The notes below the pieces were generated by a model. That model searched no databases. It was not told where the DNA came from and saw nothing but the letters and a program-made list of their open reading frames with translations. Made by a program: the position numbers and the translations under genes. A DNA stretch of 64,000 nucleotides from Akkermansia sp. N21116 (GTDB taxonomy: Bacteria > Verrucomicrobiota > Verrucomicrobiia > Verrucomicrobiales > Akkermansiaceae), in assembly GCF_029854705.2 (NCBI RefSeq), contig NZ_CP139035.1, forward strand, positions 1,674,001-1,738,000, given 5' to 3'. Of the stretch, positions 18,135 to 28,779 are shown in pieces. Each line of letters starts with the position of its first letter. Position 1 is the stretch's first letter.

Positions 18135-19093
18135 ATTATTTTTTTCGTTAAGCTATTGAGATAAATGATTAGAGAATGACAGCAGGCAATAAGTGCACAC
18201 TTTCGTGTTTTTCCCACAGAGAGAAAATGTTTGTACTTCGCCTGCAAGATTTCATTGCACCTCAAGGCACTAACCGTTGCCAAATAGAGAAGATGGCGCA
18301 GTTCCTTTCTGCCCCCATGTATTTTGCGTGTTCCTTTCATCGTTCCGCTTTCCCAGGAATAAGGCACTACTCCGAGTAGGGCTGACGCCTGCTTTCTATT
18401 AATGCTTCCCAATTCGGGCATGAGGCTAATCAACGCCATGGCATTGCGTTTCCCTATTCCTTTAACATTCAAATAGGTTTCATACTTTTCTTTTAGCTCT
18501 TGATGAGTATTGATGAGTTTTTCCATTTGAACCTGCAACGCCTCTATGCGTTTTTCTTCCTGCTTCAGGGCTTGATCCAATTGCTGTTTCAGAAACGGCT
18601 GATTGGTTGCTTTTTGCTCGTTTTTCAACTGTGCCCGTCTTTTGACATAAAAAGTAAGGACACTTTCGTATTCTTTGAGCTGAAGAATTTCTCGGGTAAG
18701 TGGATAGTCTTGCTCAAGTTGTTTGTCTTTTCCCAATTGGCAGAGCACCTGAGCGTCCAAACGGTCGGTCTTGGCCTGTAGTCCTTCACTTCTGGCATAG
18801 TTTCTTACTCGTACCGGATTAAGGCATGTTTGGGAGATATTGGCGTCCATGAAAACGGGGATAAGCCGACGGCTTAAATAGCCGGTGGACTCATACACGA
18901 CATGAACTGGTTGTTCCTGTTTTTCAAAAAGACGGAACATGTTCTTATGTCCTGTCTTGTTGTTGGTGAATCGGTAGGTTTTATGCTGAAGGCAGATATC
19001 CAAATAGTCTTTGGATATATCTACTCCGGCATAGTTCTTTTGAGGTATGTTTTCTCCTACTTCACGATTGATTTTTGTTTTGTTGGGCTTCAT
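18086..19093 (-). CDS. IS110-family transposase
   Basis: 335 residues from the ATG at 19093, which has GAGGAGG seven bases upstream; the frame extends to 19144. The N-terminal DEDD (RuvC-like) domain shows YAGVDISKD, VVYESTG and KTDRLDAQ; the C-terminal transposase_20 domain shows NVKGIGKRNAMALI and KIHGGRKELRHLLY with the family serine region. Coiled-coil helices link the two. IS110 enzymes cut through a Holliday-junction-like route guided by a bridge RNA from a non-coding end. The last codons run through a GC-rich double hairpin (18080-18134), so the true functional end may be earlier. Element ends were not fixed. Confidence 0.9.
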   Translation of the reverse strand: MKPNKTKINREVGENIPQKNYAGVDISKDYLDICLQHKTYRFTNNKTGHKNMFRLFEKQEQPVHVVYESTGYLSRRLIPVFMDANISQTCLNPVRVRNYARSEGLQAKTDRLDAQVLCQLGKDKQLEQDYPLTREILQLKEYESVLTFYVKRRAQLKNEQKATNQPFLKQQLDQALKQEEKRIEALQVQMEKLINTHQELKEKYETYLNVKGIGKRNAMALISLMPELGSINRKQASALLGVVPYSWESGTMKGTRKIHGGRKELRHLLYLATVSALRCNEILQAKYKHFLSVGKTRKCALIACCHSLIIYLNSLTKKIIPPDAASHAAGGIGGE

Positions 19094-19198
19094 TCTGATC
19101 TCCTCCTCAAATGCGGACTCATCTCGGGGAGACGGTCCTTTCAACTATTCGAGATTTGGAATGATCGGATCCCCGGATGGGGCTTGTATCGGCACTGA

Positions 19199-19308
19199 CT
19201 CTTTGACATTCTCCGCCCTAGGGCGGGAATCTGGCTGTCTCTCGTGCTCAATACAAGCCAGGGCTTCGTGGTTGCGATCCTCGAAGCCCTGCTCCGATTC
19301 CACGAAGC
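19199..19308. other. Hairpin-rich non-coding DNA with an IS200/IS605-like end signature
   Basis: CTTTGACATTCTCCGCCC followed by the complementary GGGCGG recalls the subterminal hairpin seen at IS200/IS605-type ends. Just after it CAGGGCTTCG (19259-19268) pairs with CGAAGCCCTG (19282-19291). The overlapping GCTTCGTGG (19263-19271) can instead pair with CCACGAAGC (19300-19308), giving two mutually exclusive folds. Either an IS605 relic or part of the IS110 non-coding end that encodes the guide RNA. Confidence 0.4.
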
Positions 19309-19355
19309 ATTTTACCCTCCGTGGTAATCAAATATTAGCTCTTTTTATTATTTGA

Positions 19356-19396
19356 GGCTGTCTCAGTCGGATTTTTCAATCCTTCATGAGACAGCC
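19356..19396. terminator. Hairpin downstream of the DUF6941-like gene
   Basis: GGCTGTCTCA pairs with TGAGACAGCC, with an inner GGATT/AATCC stem. It follows the minus-strand gene end by about 30 bp but lacks a good T tract. The GGCTGTCTCA arm also resembles IS terminal repeats, so a relic end is an alternative. Confidence 0.4.
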
Positions 19397-19425
19397 CCTT
19401 AGCAATTGTTTTTTGAAAAAACGAT

Positions 19426-19851
19426 TTAGTTGGCGGAGCCTTCTTCCTGCTGCGGAACAAGAACAACACGAAGAGGAACGCGAGTGATGATTTCGCCATC
19501 AAGCGTGATGTCCACGGAGTAGGTACCGGCGTTGGCAAAGGAGAGTCCCTGGAAGTTCATAATCAGGTTACGGGTGAAGAAGGAAGCTCCTTCGGGCAAC
19601 TGAACATGCAGATCGCCGGAAATGGGCATGCGTTCCTTGTCAAGAGCTTCACCGTCTTCGTCAACGATGCTGATGCCGAGTTTATGGTCACCTTCGTCTT
19701 CGGGGGTCAACGTGATGCGGAGAGCAAGAGCGCAGGAGGGATGCACAACCGGGGTCTGGCGGGCAAAGAGAGTGTCGAAAGCGCCTTGGACGCAAAGTTT
19801 GCCCTGATAGTCTGCAGCGTAGTCGCAAAGAGTGGATACTTGGAAGTCCAT
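19426..19851 (-). CDS. DUF6941-like conserved protein
   Basis: 141 residues, no signal or membrane segment. It starts MDFQVSTLCDYAADYQGKLC and continues with GAFDTLFARQTPVVHPSCAL, matching the family whose members begin with a similar CDYA...GKL...G.FD layout; function unknown. The later strands suggest a beta-sandwich. It is divergent from the large ABC transporter with about 200 bp between starts, and ends before the hairpins that flank the IS110 gene. Confidence 0.65.
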   Translation of the reverse strand: MDFQVSTLCDYAADYQGKLCVQGAFDTLFARQTPVVHPSCALALRITLTPEDEGDHKLGISIVDEDGEALDKERMPISGDLHVQLPEGASFFTRNLIMNFQGLSFANAGTYSVDITLDGEIITRVPLRVVLVPQQEEGSAN

Positions 19852-20047
19852 AGTGTCTTGTTGGATTATTTATGTTAAACCGCCGTGTAAGAACGTGCGG
19901 CAGCTCTTTACAAACTAGTACCAAACTCGCCATCTATCAAGCCTAAGAGGAATGTTTTTTTGTCATTTTGGATATTCGTTCAAGTTGGGCATTGTCCCGG
20001 GCCCCTGCGGCATGTAGAAAAGGAATAGGTTTGTTGCAGCACAATTC

Positions 20048-23000
20048 ATGATCCGGCCCCTACAGTTCATTCAGAAAAAAATCGGACATTGGCGCTTGCG
20101 TATGTTGCGTTTGCTTGCCGGGCACTTGCCTTGGTTGAGCCGGGATGACGGTTCCATGCGCCGCGATGCCGGGACGGTCGTCGATTTGTTTGCGACTATT
20201 TTGATGAGGCACCGGCATATCAATGCCAAGGATGCCGATGCTGCCTTGGATATTTTGCGGTATACGTTTCCGGAGGTTGAACATTACTGGTTGGCGTCCC
20301 GTCTGGAACAATCCATGTCTGCTTCCTATACGGTACGTGAAGTGCTGGCCGCCGCCGCCGCCGGACGCGACGAAGCGGAACGCATAGCCATTGCTTTGGA
20401 AGTATTGTCCTTGTTGAAGAATTCGGGAGATCAGTCTTCCCTGGGCAATCTGTTTGAACGTGTCACTTACGGTCTTGAGCTTCCCGGCGCCGCCGAGGGG
20501 CTGATGAATCTGTTGAATGTTCCAGGGACTGAAGCGGAAGATCCGGCCTTTAGCGTTAGTTTTTCTTCATCCGGAAGAGGCGAGGTTGCCCTTCCGGAAT
20601 CGGATGCGGGGGTAGAATTTCGCTTGATTCGTTGTTCTCGCCTGGTGATGGTCGTCAATGACGGGAAGAAATCCCTGATTGTCCGCGGCCGTCCTTTGGC
20701 TCCCGGGCGGGCCATGCCGTTGACGGTGGGGCAGGTTGTCGTCATTCCTTCCGGCCCGATCAGTTACGAAGACTTTAACTTTTTCCTGGAAGCCAAGCGA
20801 ACCGGGAGGAAGGAAGCTTTCTTCTTCTTTGTTCAGCACGACAGCCTCCAGATCACGCGTGTCCGTAATCGTAACAGTTTGTTGAAGATCATGATGGGAT
20901 TGCAGGGAGATGTGACGATCCTGCGTCCCGATGTCGATTTCCGAGTCGGAAACAAAAAGGTTGAACCGGGGGAAATTACCGAACTTTCCTACCATACTCC
21001 CTTCATGTTGCAGGGAGCTGGTCCGTTCCTTCTCAACGATATCAAGGAAGTGACTTCCGATATCGGCAAGCAGTTCCAGATCGATCCTGCTGCACGTAAA
21101 GTACGTGTGACGAATATGCCGGAAAAGGCTCGCAAAGGGGATTTGCTGTTGACTCCCGGATTGGCTTCGGACGTCGTGTTCGAGGTATCGTTCTCCAGCG
21201 ATACCAGTTCCGGGACACTGGATGTTTTGGAGGCAGCCAGCCACATATCCGTCAATAACAGAGTCGTGCGCGGTCAGATGGAGTTGCAGGATGGCGATAT
21301 CATCAACCTGAATGCCTTCCAGAGTTTGAGGTGCAATTTTTCCTCAGGCGTTCTGGATGAAGAATACAACGCCATCCGTTCGCTGTGCGTCGAGAGTGTG
21401 ACGAAGGATTTTCCTCGTTCCGGTCGTGTTGTGGACAATATTGACTTTGAAGTCAAACGCGGCGAGATGGTGTGCATTCTTGGTCCGAGCGGATCCGGGA
21501 AGAGTACTCTTCTTTCTATTTTGGCGGGGCACTTGCGCCCGACTCGCGGTCGTGTCCGCTACAATGAACAACGCCTTTACGAACAGCCGGAAAACCTGCG
21601 TCCCTATATCGCGTTCATTCCCCGTGAGGATATCTTGGATGCTTCCATGTCCGTGGCTGAACACATCGCCCAGGCTACTATTGTCCGGCGCCCGCGTCTC
21701 CAGCGTGCGGAACGCATGCGACGCGTCAATGCCATCCTGAAATTTTTGGGATTGACGCATATTGCTTCCCGCCGTGTTGGGGGGCCTCATGAACGAATGA
21801 TTTCCGATGGGGAGAGAACCCGTCTGAATCTGGGGCTGGATTTGACGGGGGGGTCCGACGTCTTTCTGATGGACGAGCCGATCAGCGGGCTATCGTCCAG
21901 CGATGCTACCAAGGTTGTTGAAACGTTGGAACGTCTGCGGCGCGACAAAATCGTTATTGCCACGATGCACCGTCCGAGTGCCAACCTGATGAATCGCTTC
22001 GATAAGATTCTCGTGCTTGACCATGGCGGGCAAATGGCTTTTTGGGGGGAACCTGCGGCGATGATGCACTATTTCCGCAAGGCTGCGACTGATATGGGGA
22101 TTCAGGTTTCGGCGGACAGCATCAAGGCTGGTGGCGCTGATTATGTCTTTGAAGTTTTGGAGGCTCCCTTGCAGTGGCACGACAGACGGCGTCTCCAGCA
22201 TCCCCGTCTCTGGCAGGAACGCTTTGAAGGCTTCCGGTTCCGCAATTCAATGGGAGCCGATTTTGGAGCGGCACTGCCGAAAACCATGCTGGGAACCAGC
22301 GATATCATTCCTCCGCCTCCCAAACGTTCCGTCATTCAGTTTTGGAGGTTGTTCCGCCTGTGGCTGGTGCGTACCTTTCTCGGGAGGGTTCGCAGCCGGA
22401 TGGGCTTGTACACAACTTTGCTGGAAGGTCCTTTACTGGCTCTGCTGATAGCGATGACCCTGCGGGCATCGTCAACTCCGGTGTTTACCTTCAAGACAGC
22501 GTTGCACATTCCTCCATACTTGTTTTTATCGTCTGTTGTGGCGATGTTTTTTGGTTTGACCGGAGCGGCGAGTGAGATATTGAAGGATAATCCGTTGCTC
22601 AAACGCGAAAGCAATTACCGTGTTTTCGTATCGGGGTATATCGCGGCCAAGGCTTTGGTGTTGACCTTTCTTGCCGCTATTCAGTCCGCTTTGTACTTGG
22701 TCATAGGCAACGCCATTTTGCAGGTGAATGAGATGTTCGTGTCGTATTGGTTGATCATGGTGCTGACGGCATTTGTCGGTGTCAGTATTTCTCTGCTTGT
22801 ATCTGTTTTTGCCAAGACCGAACGCGTTGCGTTGAATATGGTGCCCCTCGTACTGATCCCGCAGGTATTGCTGGCTGGGGCGATGATTCCGTTCGAGGAG
22901 ATGAATCAGTTCATCCCCTGGTCGGCTCACAGGACGGATGAGAATGGTAGGTTAAAGCCCGGACGAGTCCCTCTTGTGGCCGAAGCGTGTCCGTTGAGAT

Positions 23001-23596
23001 ACTCCTATGAAATGTTCGTTGTGGATCAGGCAACCAATAATCTGTGGGAATTGGAACGTTCTAAAATTCAGAAAAGCGTCGATATCCTGAAGAACAAGCC
23101 CGGCATGCTTACCTCGGCGGAAAAGGATAAGATGCGTATGTTGCTACGCGGGTTGACGGCTATTTCATCCCTGGAAGCTACCGACGCGGACGAGGCAAAG
23201 CGCCATTTGCGCGCGCTACGCCGGTATGCCATGGGGGATTCCGAAGAGGGACTTGATGCCTATATCAAGGATTTGGAGAAGGTCAAAAAACAGACGATGG
23301 TGTCGTATTTCGTCAATGACCGTATCCAGGGTATTTACGAATTTGCCGAAGCCCAGCGACAGAGCCGCGAAACGGTAGATCGTCCGACGATTTTCCTGGC
23401 CCATCTTCAGCCCATTCCCTGGATGGGAGACGGCAAACTTCCGGACGATCCCGGCTATAGCGCAGACCATGGTACAGTGGAAACCTTGTGGAAGGACGGG
23501 GTCGTCCTGTTTCTCATGGGATTGATTCCCCTGGTTGTTGCCGGATGGGCCGTGAAGAAACGCATGGAAGTCAAAGTGCCCGTGACCCGTTTTTGA
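20048..23596 (+). CDS. ABCG-type transporter with long N-terminal regulatory region
   Basis: 1182 residues. Residues about 30-130 resemble a helical TerB-like region; 130-430 is beta-rich and may contain FHA-like modules. The ATPase follows: Walker A GPSGSGKST near 478, a signature-like ISDGERTRLNLG near 587 in place of LSGGQ, Walker B VFLMDEP near 604 and the H-loop ATMHRPS. An ABC-2/ABCG-type membrane domain runs from about 780 with LYTTLLEGPLLALLIAMTL. A soluble insert (about 980-1110) interrupts it before a final membrane helix. The NBD-then-TMD order on one chain is that of White-type half transporters. Substrate unknown; the gene stands alone before the thiC riboswitch. Confidence 0.82.
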   Translation: MIRPLQFIQKKIGHWRLRMLRLLAGHLPWLSRDDGSMRRDAGTVVDLFATILMRHRHINAKDADAALDILRYTFPEVEHYWLASRLEQSMSASYTVREVLAAAAAGRDEAERIAIALEVLSLLKNSGDQSSLGNLFERVTYGLELPGAAEGLMNLLNVPGTEAEDPAFSVSFSSSGRGEVALPESDAGVEFRLIRCSRLVMVVNDGKKSLIVRGRPLAPGRAMPLTVGQVVVIPSGPISYEDFNFFLEAKRTGRKEAFFFFVQHDSLQITRVRNRNSLLKIMMGLQGDVTILRPDVDFRVGNKKVEPGEITELSYHTPFMLQGAGPFLLNDIKEVTSDIGKQFQIDPAARKVRVTNMPEKARKGDLLLTPGLASDVVFEVSFSSDTSSGTLDVLEAASHISVNNRVVRGQMELQDGDIINLNAFQSLRCNFSSGVLDEEYNAIRSLCVESVTKDFPRSGRVVDNIDFEVKRGEMVCILGPSGSGKSTLLSILAGHLRPTRGRVRYNEQRLYEQPENLRPYIAFIPREDILDASMSVAEHIAQATIVRRPRLQRAERMRRVNAILKFLGLTHIASRRVGGPHERMISDGERTRLNLGLDLTGGSDVFLMDEPISGLSSSDATKVVETLERLRRDKIVIATMHRPSANLMNRFDKILVLDHGGQMAFWGEPAAMMHYFRKAATDMGIQVSADSIKAGGADYVFEVLEAPLQWHDRRRLQHPRLWQERFEGFRFRNSMGADFGAALPKTMLGTSDIIPPPPKRSVIQFWRLFRLWLVRTFLGRVRSRMGLYTTLLEGPLLALLIAMTLRASSTPVFTFKTALHIPPYLFLSSVVAMFFGLTGAASEILKDNPLLKRESNYRVFVSGYIAAKALVLTFLAAIQSALYLVIGNAILQVNEMFVSYWLIMVLTAFVGVSISLLVSVFAKTERVALNMVPLVLIPQVLLAGAMIPFEEMNQFIPWSAHRTDENGRLKPGRVPLVAEACPLRYSYEMFVVDQATNNLWELERSKIQKSVDILKNKPGMLTSAEKDKMRMLLRGLTAISSLEATDADEAKRHLRALRRYAMGDSEEGLDAYIKDLEKVKKQTMVSYFVNDRIQGIYEFAEAQRQSRETVDRPTIFLAHLQPIPWMGDGKLPDDPGYSADHGTVETLWKDGVVLFLMGLIPLVVAGWAVKKRMEVKVPVTRF

Positions 23597-23664
23597 CGAT
23601 TGGGGTGGGAGTGCCGGTGAAATGTCTTCCCTTGATTCGGCAGGAGAGGTAGAATCTTTCTGCC

Positions 23665-23763
23665 TTCGACAGGGGAGCATGCCGTGCTGAGACAGGATAC
23701 CCGTTCCGCGTATCCGAAACCCTCCGAACCTGATAAGGTTAATACCTTCGCAGGGAGTCGCTG
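23665..23763 (+). promoter_or_regulatory. TPP riboswitch (THI element)
   Basis: The conserved segments GGGGAGC, GCTGAGA, CCGAACCTGATAAGG, TTAATACC and CGCAGGGAG occur in order, about 70 bases before thiC. Thiamine diphosphate binding is expected to lower thiC expression. GAAGG at 23792-23796 can pair with CCTTC directly before the thiC ATG, a possible expression platform. Confidence 0.93.
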
Positions 23764-23764
23764 A

Positions 23765-25678
<1,914 letters not shown>

Positions 25679-25807
25679 ACAAACCGGAGATTTGATCCTG
25701 ATGAACGGAGAGAAAGCAGCCTTTGATTTCTTCTGAAAAAGTTTGTTGTAAGGGCGAATTGGATTGTCAGCAAGGGACTCATATGCCAAAAGAACGGTTG
25801 TTTCCCT

Positions 25808-27013
25808 ATGAAAAATCAATTCCTGCTCCTGATATTGACCGGCATTGTGGCTGCAAGCTCCGTGCTTGAAGCCAGGGTGTGGACTAATGGGAACGGAGCG
25901 ACGATTTCGGGAAACCTGGTCGAGGTACGCGATGCTGAATTGGATATCCTGCTGGCCGACGGGAGGCGGGTAACGATTCCCCGTAAGATTTTGTCCGGAG
26001 TGGACAATGCCTATGCCGATGAATGGCTGCGCCGTTCTCGCGATGGAGAAGGACCTCCTCCGGAGGACCAGTTCCCTCAGCCGCAGCAAGTAACGGATAC
26101 GAGTACTGACAAGAAGGTTGTGCCGACCAATTGGATGGATCCGTGGCCGAAAAAGTCGGGATATGATGGCGTCATTATGTTCAAGGTCCTTCAGCAGCTG
26201 GACGGGTACAGCGTCTATGAGTCCGATCATTTCCGGATAGAATCTCCCAAACCTTTGGATCGTACGGAGCTGGATGCCTTGTTCATCCGGTTTGAATCGG
26301 CTTTGGCCGCTTTGGCCGCGCTGCCGTTTAACCTTCGCTTGGCAATGGCTCCTCCGGTGCGGTATGTGATACGAGTTTCTTTCGACGATGCCGGCTGGAA
26401 AGAATCCGGGGGAGGCGACGGTGAAATGATCGGGGTTTCCGGTACACATTTTATCGTCCGCTTGAATAGGACGGATCCGGATTTTCCTGTTAGTATTGAA
26501 TTGAGAAAGAGAGCGACGATTCCGGATTTTTCCTACTTGAAGCCCATCCATATCATGACCCATTGGGTCATGCAGTTCTTGGGCAAAATCTATTGGCTGA
26601 ACGAGGGACTGGCTTCCTACATGGAGGTGATGCCGGAAAAGGAAGGCATGTTCGATTACGAACATGACATCGCTTTGTCGGCCCGTTCCGTTCCGCGTAC
26701 AATCCGTAAAAGCAGCCTTTCCCTTCCTTCCTTGGAGAAGATTTTGACTCAGGAAGGTGCCCCTCAAGGTTCCGAACGGGACTTGATGAGGATGAAAGCC
26801 GGTGTTTTGTTGGTTACCGTGTTCTTTATTCGCATGGATCGTGGCGGAGGAGAAATGAAAAATCTGCGTCGTTACCTCCAGCAGATCCAGCGCGATGGAA
26901 AGGGGAATCCGGTTGAGTTGCTTCTCGATGGCAGAACATGGAAGGAATTGGAAAATGAGATAGTCGACGCATGGCGTCCTCACCGCGTAATCCTGAAATT
27001 CGACAGCAAGTGA
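25808..27013 (+). CDS. Secreted SHD1/protease-fold protein, probably non-catalytic
   Basis: 401 residues with a signal peptide (1-22). Residues 23-75 resemble the SLA1-homology/SHD1 beta domain common in Verrucomicrobiota and Planctomycetota (ARVWTNGNGATISGNLVEV, then VTIPRKILS). Residues about 130-395 look like a DUF1570-type gluzincin fold: WLNEGLASYMEV near 264 is the downstream metal-site Glu motif. At the position of HExxH the sequence is HIMTH, so the catalytic Glu is replaced. It therefore may bind metal or substrate without cleaving. It follows thiC by 130 bp and precedes a deacetylase by 86 bp. Confidence 0.6.
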   Translation: MKNQFLLLILTGIVAASSVLEARVWTNGNGATISGNLVEVRDAELDILLADGRRVTIPRKILSGVDNAYADEWLRRSRDGEGPPPEDQFPQPQQVTDTSTDKKVVPTNWMDPWPKKSGYDGVIMFKVLQQLDGYSVYESDHFRIESPKPLDRTELDALFIRFESALAALAALPFNLRLAMAPPVRYVIRVSFDDAGWKESGGGDGEMIGVSGTHFIVRLNRTDPDFPVSIELRKRATIPDFSYLKPIHIMTHWVMQFLGKIYWLNEGLASYMEVMPEKEGMFDYEHDIALSARSVPRTIRKSSLSLPSLEKILTQEGAPQGSERDLMRMKAGVLLVTVFFIRMDRGGGEMKNLRRYLQQIQRDGKGNPVELLLDGRTWKELENEIVDAWRPHRVILKFDSK

Positions 27014-27099
27014 TGCCGGTGTCCGAATGCCATTGGCAACGGTTGGCATGCACGCAATTAAGCATTGATCGCGGACAGGAGGCATAGTAGTTCATCCGT

Positions 27100-28530
27100 A
27101 TGATACGAAGCGTTCGCGGATGGTTGTTGTCACTGGGTATGGTTTGTACTGTCCTGGCGGTCGATTCATGTCCGGGAGCTGTTTCTGAACCACCTCCTCT
27201 GGATCCCGGGGTTTTCATCGGTGTTCCGTCTCTTGCTCCGTCCCGGGGCGAGGGTAGAGGGGCAGCCGTTGTGCCGGCCTCGGAAAATATTCCGACTGCG
27301 GAACCCGTAGCGGAGGAGAATATCCCGACTGCGGTGCCGGTATCCCCCGAGGAGCTGGCTCCAGCCAATACTCAGGCCGTCCAAGTGCCCGTTATACCCA
27401 AGGCATCCCAAATCCCGGTGGATCAGAACAAGACTCAGGTTGCCATCCTGTGCTATCATGATTTTAGCGAGGAAAAACCTGTGACGGAGATGCGTATGCG
27501 TACCTCTGTTTTCCGTCGTCAGATGCAGGCATTGAAGGATGCAGGCATGCCCGTTATTACCCTGAAAGAATTCAGGGAATGGAAGAATGGCGACCGTCGC
27601 CTTCCGGAGTATTGTGTGATGATCACGGTCGACGATGGCTGGAAAAGCCTCTATACGGACGCCTTTCCGGTGTTGAAGGAAATGGAATTTCCGTTCACGG
27701 TGTTTCCCTATACCAATTATTTGACTGGCCGGGGGGCGTCGTTGAGTATTGAACAGGTTAAGGAAATGGTGCGTGCCGGGGCTACTCTCGGAAGCCATTC
27801 CACAAGCCATCTCTACCCCTCGGCATGGAAGCGAGTCCAGCGTAAGGGGCAGGAAGCCTATTCCACTCTGATCGACCGGGAAATCGGCAAGTCTCGGGAG
27901 TGGCTGCAGGCCAATTTTAATGTACCGATTGAATTCTACTGTTATCCCGGAGGGTATCATACGCCGGAAATGATCGAAAAACTGCCGACATACGGTTACG
28001 TGGGCGCTGTGACAGTCGTCCAGAGGAAGACCTTGCATGAAACGGACAATTGGCAGATTCCCCGTTACGTCGTATTTGGCAACAATCCGAGGATTTTTGC
28101 CAATGCCGTGACGTTCCATCCTTTGGGAGAATCGGGGGCTTCGGGGGTATCCGATTCCGGGGCAGGAAGCATATCGGTTGCCTCCATGTCTTCCTCATTG
28201 CTTCCTCCTCCTATGCAAACTGTTCAGCCTACTGCCAATGCCGTGATTGCGGATCTAGCTCCCGTCATATCGATTGATTTGAGTAATGAACGGGATGTAA
28301 ATCCGGACTCTATTGTGATGATGATCAATGGATTGGGTAAAGTTCCCGCTTCCTATGATCCCGTCCGGAAAATGTATTCCTGGAAAGCGAACCGTCCGTT
28401 CCGTGTCGATACCGTGACCGTATTCGTATCCTGGAAAACCTTTTCTTCTTCCCAGCCTCAGAGTGTCCGGTGGCAATTCGGTGTGTCGGAACCCAAGTCT
28501 CATTATGTGCCGGCAAATGTTGTAAAGTGA
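27100..28530 (+). CDS. Exported polysaccharide deacetylase (NodB domain)
   Basis: 476 residues: signal peptide (1-27), a Pro/Ala-rich stretch with a repeated ENIPTA-type unit (about 65-95), then a carbohydrate esterase 4 domain. ILCYHDF opens the domain, VDDGW near 175 supplies the metal Asp, and HSTSH (232-236) the two His. EFYCYPGGYHTPEM carries the catalytic-site Arg/Pro strand in a variant form. The last 110 residues form a separate beta domain. CE4 enzymes remove acetyl groups from glycans or peptidoglycan in the periplasm or at the surface. The target is unknown. Confidence 0.85.
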   Translation: MIRSVRGWLLSLGMVCTVLAVDSCPGAVSEPPPLDPGVFIGVPSLAPSRGEGRGAAVVPASENIPTAEPVAEENIPTAVPVSPEELAPANTQAVQVPVIPKASQIPVDQNKTQVAILCYHDFSEEKPVTEMRMRTSVFRRQMQALKDAGMPVITLKEFREWKNGDRRLPEYCVMITVDDGWKSLYTDAFPVLKEMEFPFTVFPYTNYLTGRGASLSIEQVKEMVRAGATLGSHSTSHLYPSAWKRVQRKGQEAYSTLIDREIGKSREWLQANFNVPIEFYCYPGGYHTPEMIEKLPTYGYVGAVTVVQRKTLHETDNWQIPRYVVFGNNPRIFANAVTFHPLGESGASGVSDSGAGSISVASMSSSLLPPPMQTVQPTANAVIADLAPVISIDLSNERDVNPDSIVMMINGLGKVPASYDPVRKMYSWKANRPFRVDTVTVFVSWKTFSSSQPQSVRWQFGVSEPKSHYVPANVVK

Positions 28531-28582
28531 CACTCTCTTCAATTTGGTGTTGACCTTAGGAACAAAATTGTGTTGATTGCGG

Positions 28583-28741
28583 GCATGGGTTCGCCATGGA
28601 GCGGATCACAGACTTCTATGGAAGCCCGTGGCACGGGCAGGCAATAGATGGGGAATACCGGTGAAAATCCGGAGCTGTACCGCAACTGTAAACGGAAGCA
28701 TGCTTTCGCAAGCCAGAAAACCAGCCATGGGAGTTGTCCTA
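28583..28741 (+). promoter_or_regulatory. Cobalamin riboswitch
   Basis: The B12-box region GGGAATACCGGTGAAAATCC, then GGAGCTGTACCGCAACTGTA and AGCCAGAAAACCAGCC, matches the RF00174 core. Outer boundaries are approximate. A small ACCGG/CCGGT hairpin followed by TTTT (28746-28765) lies before the receptor ATG and could be the switching terminator. Confidence 0.9.
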
Positions 28742-28779
28742 TTTGACCGGCGAAGTACCGGTTTTAAGGCGTTACAACT

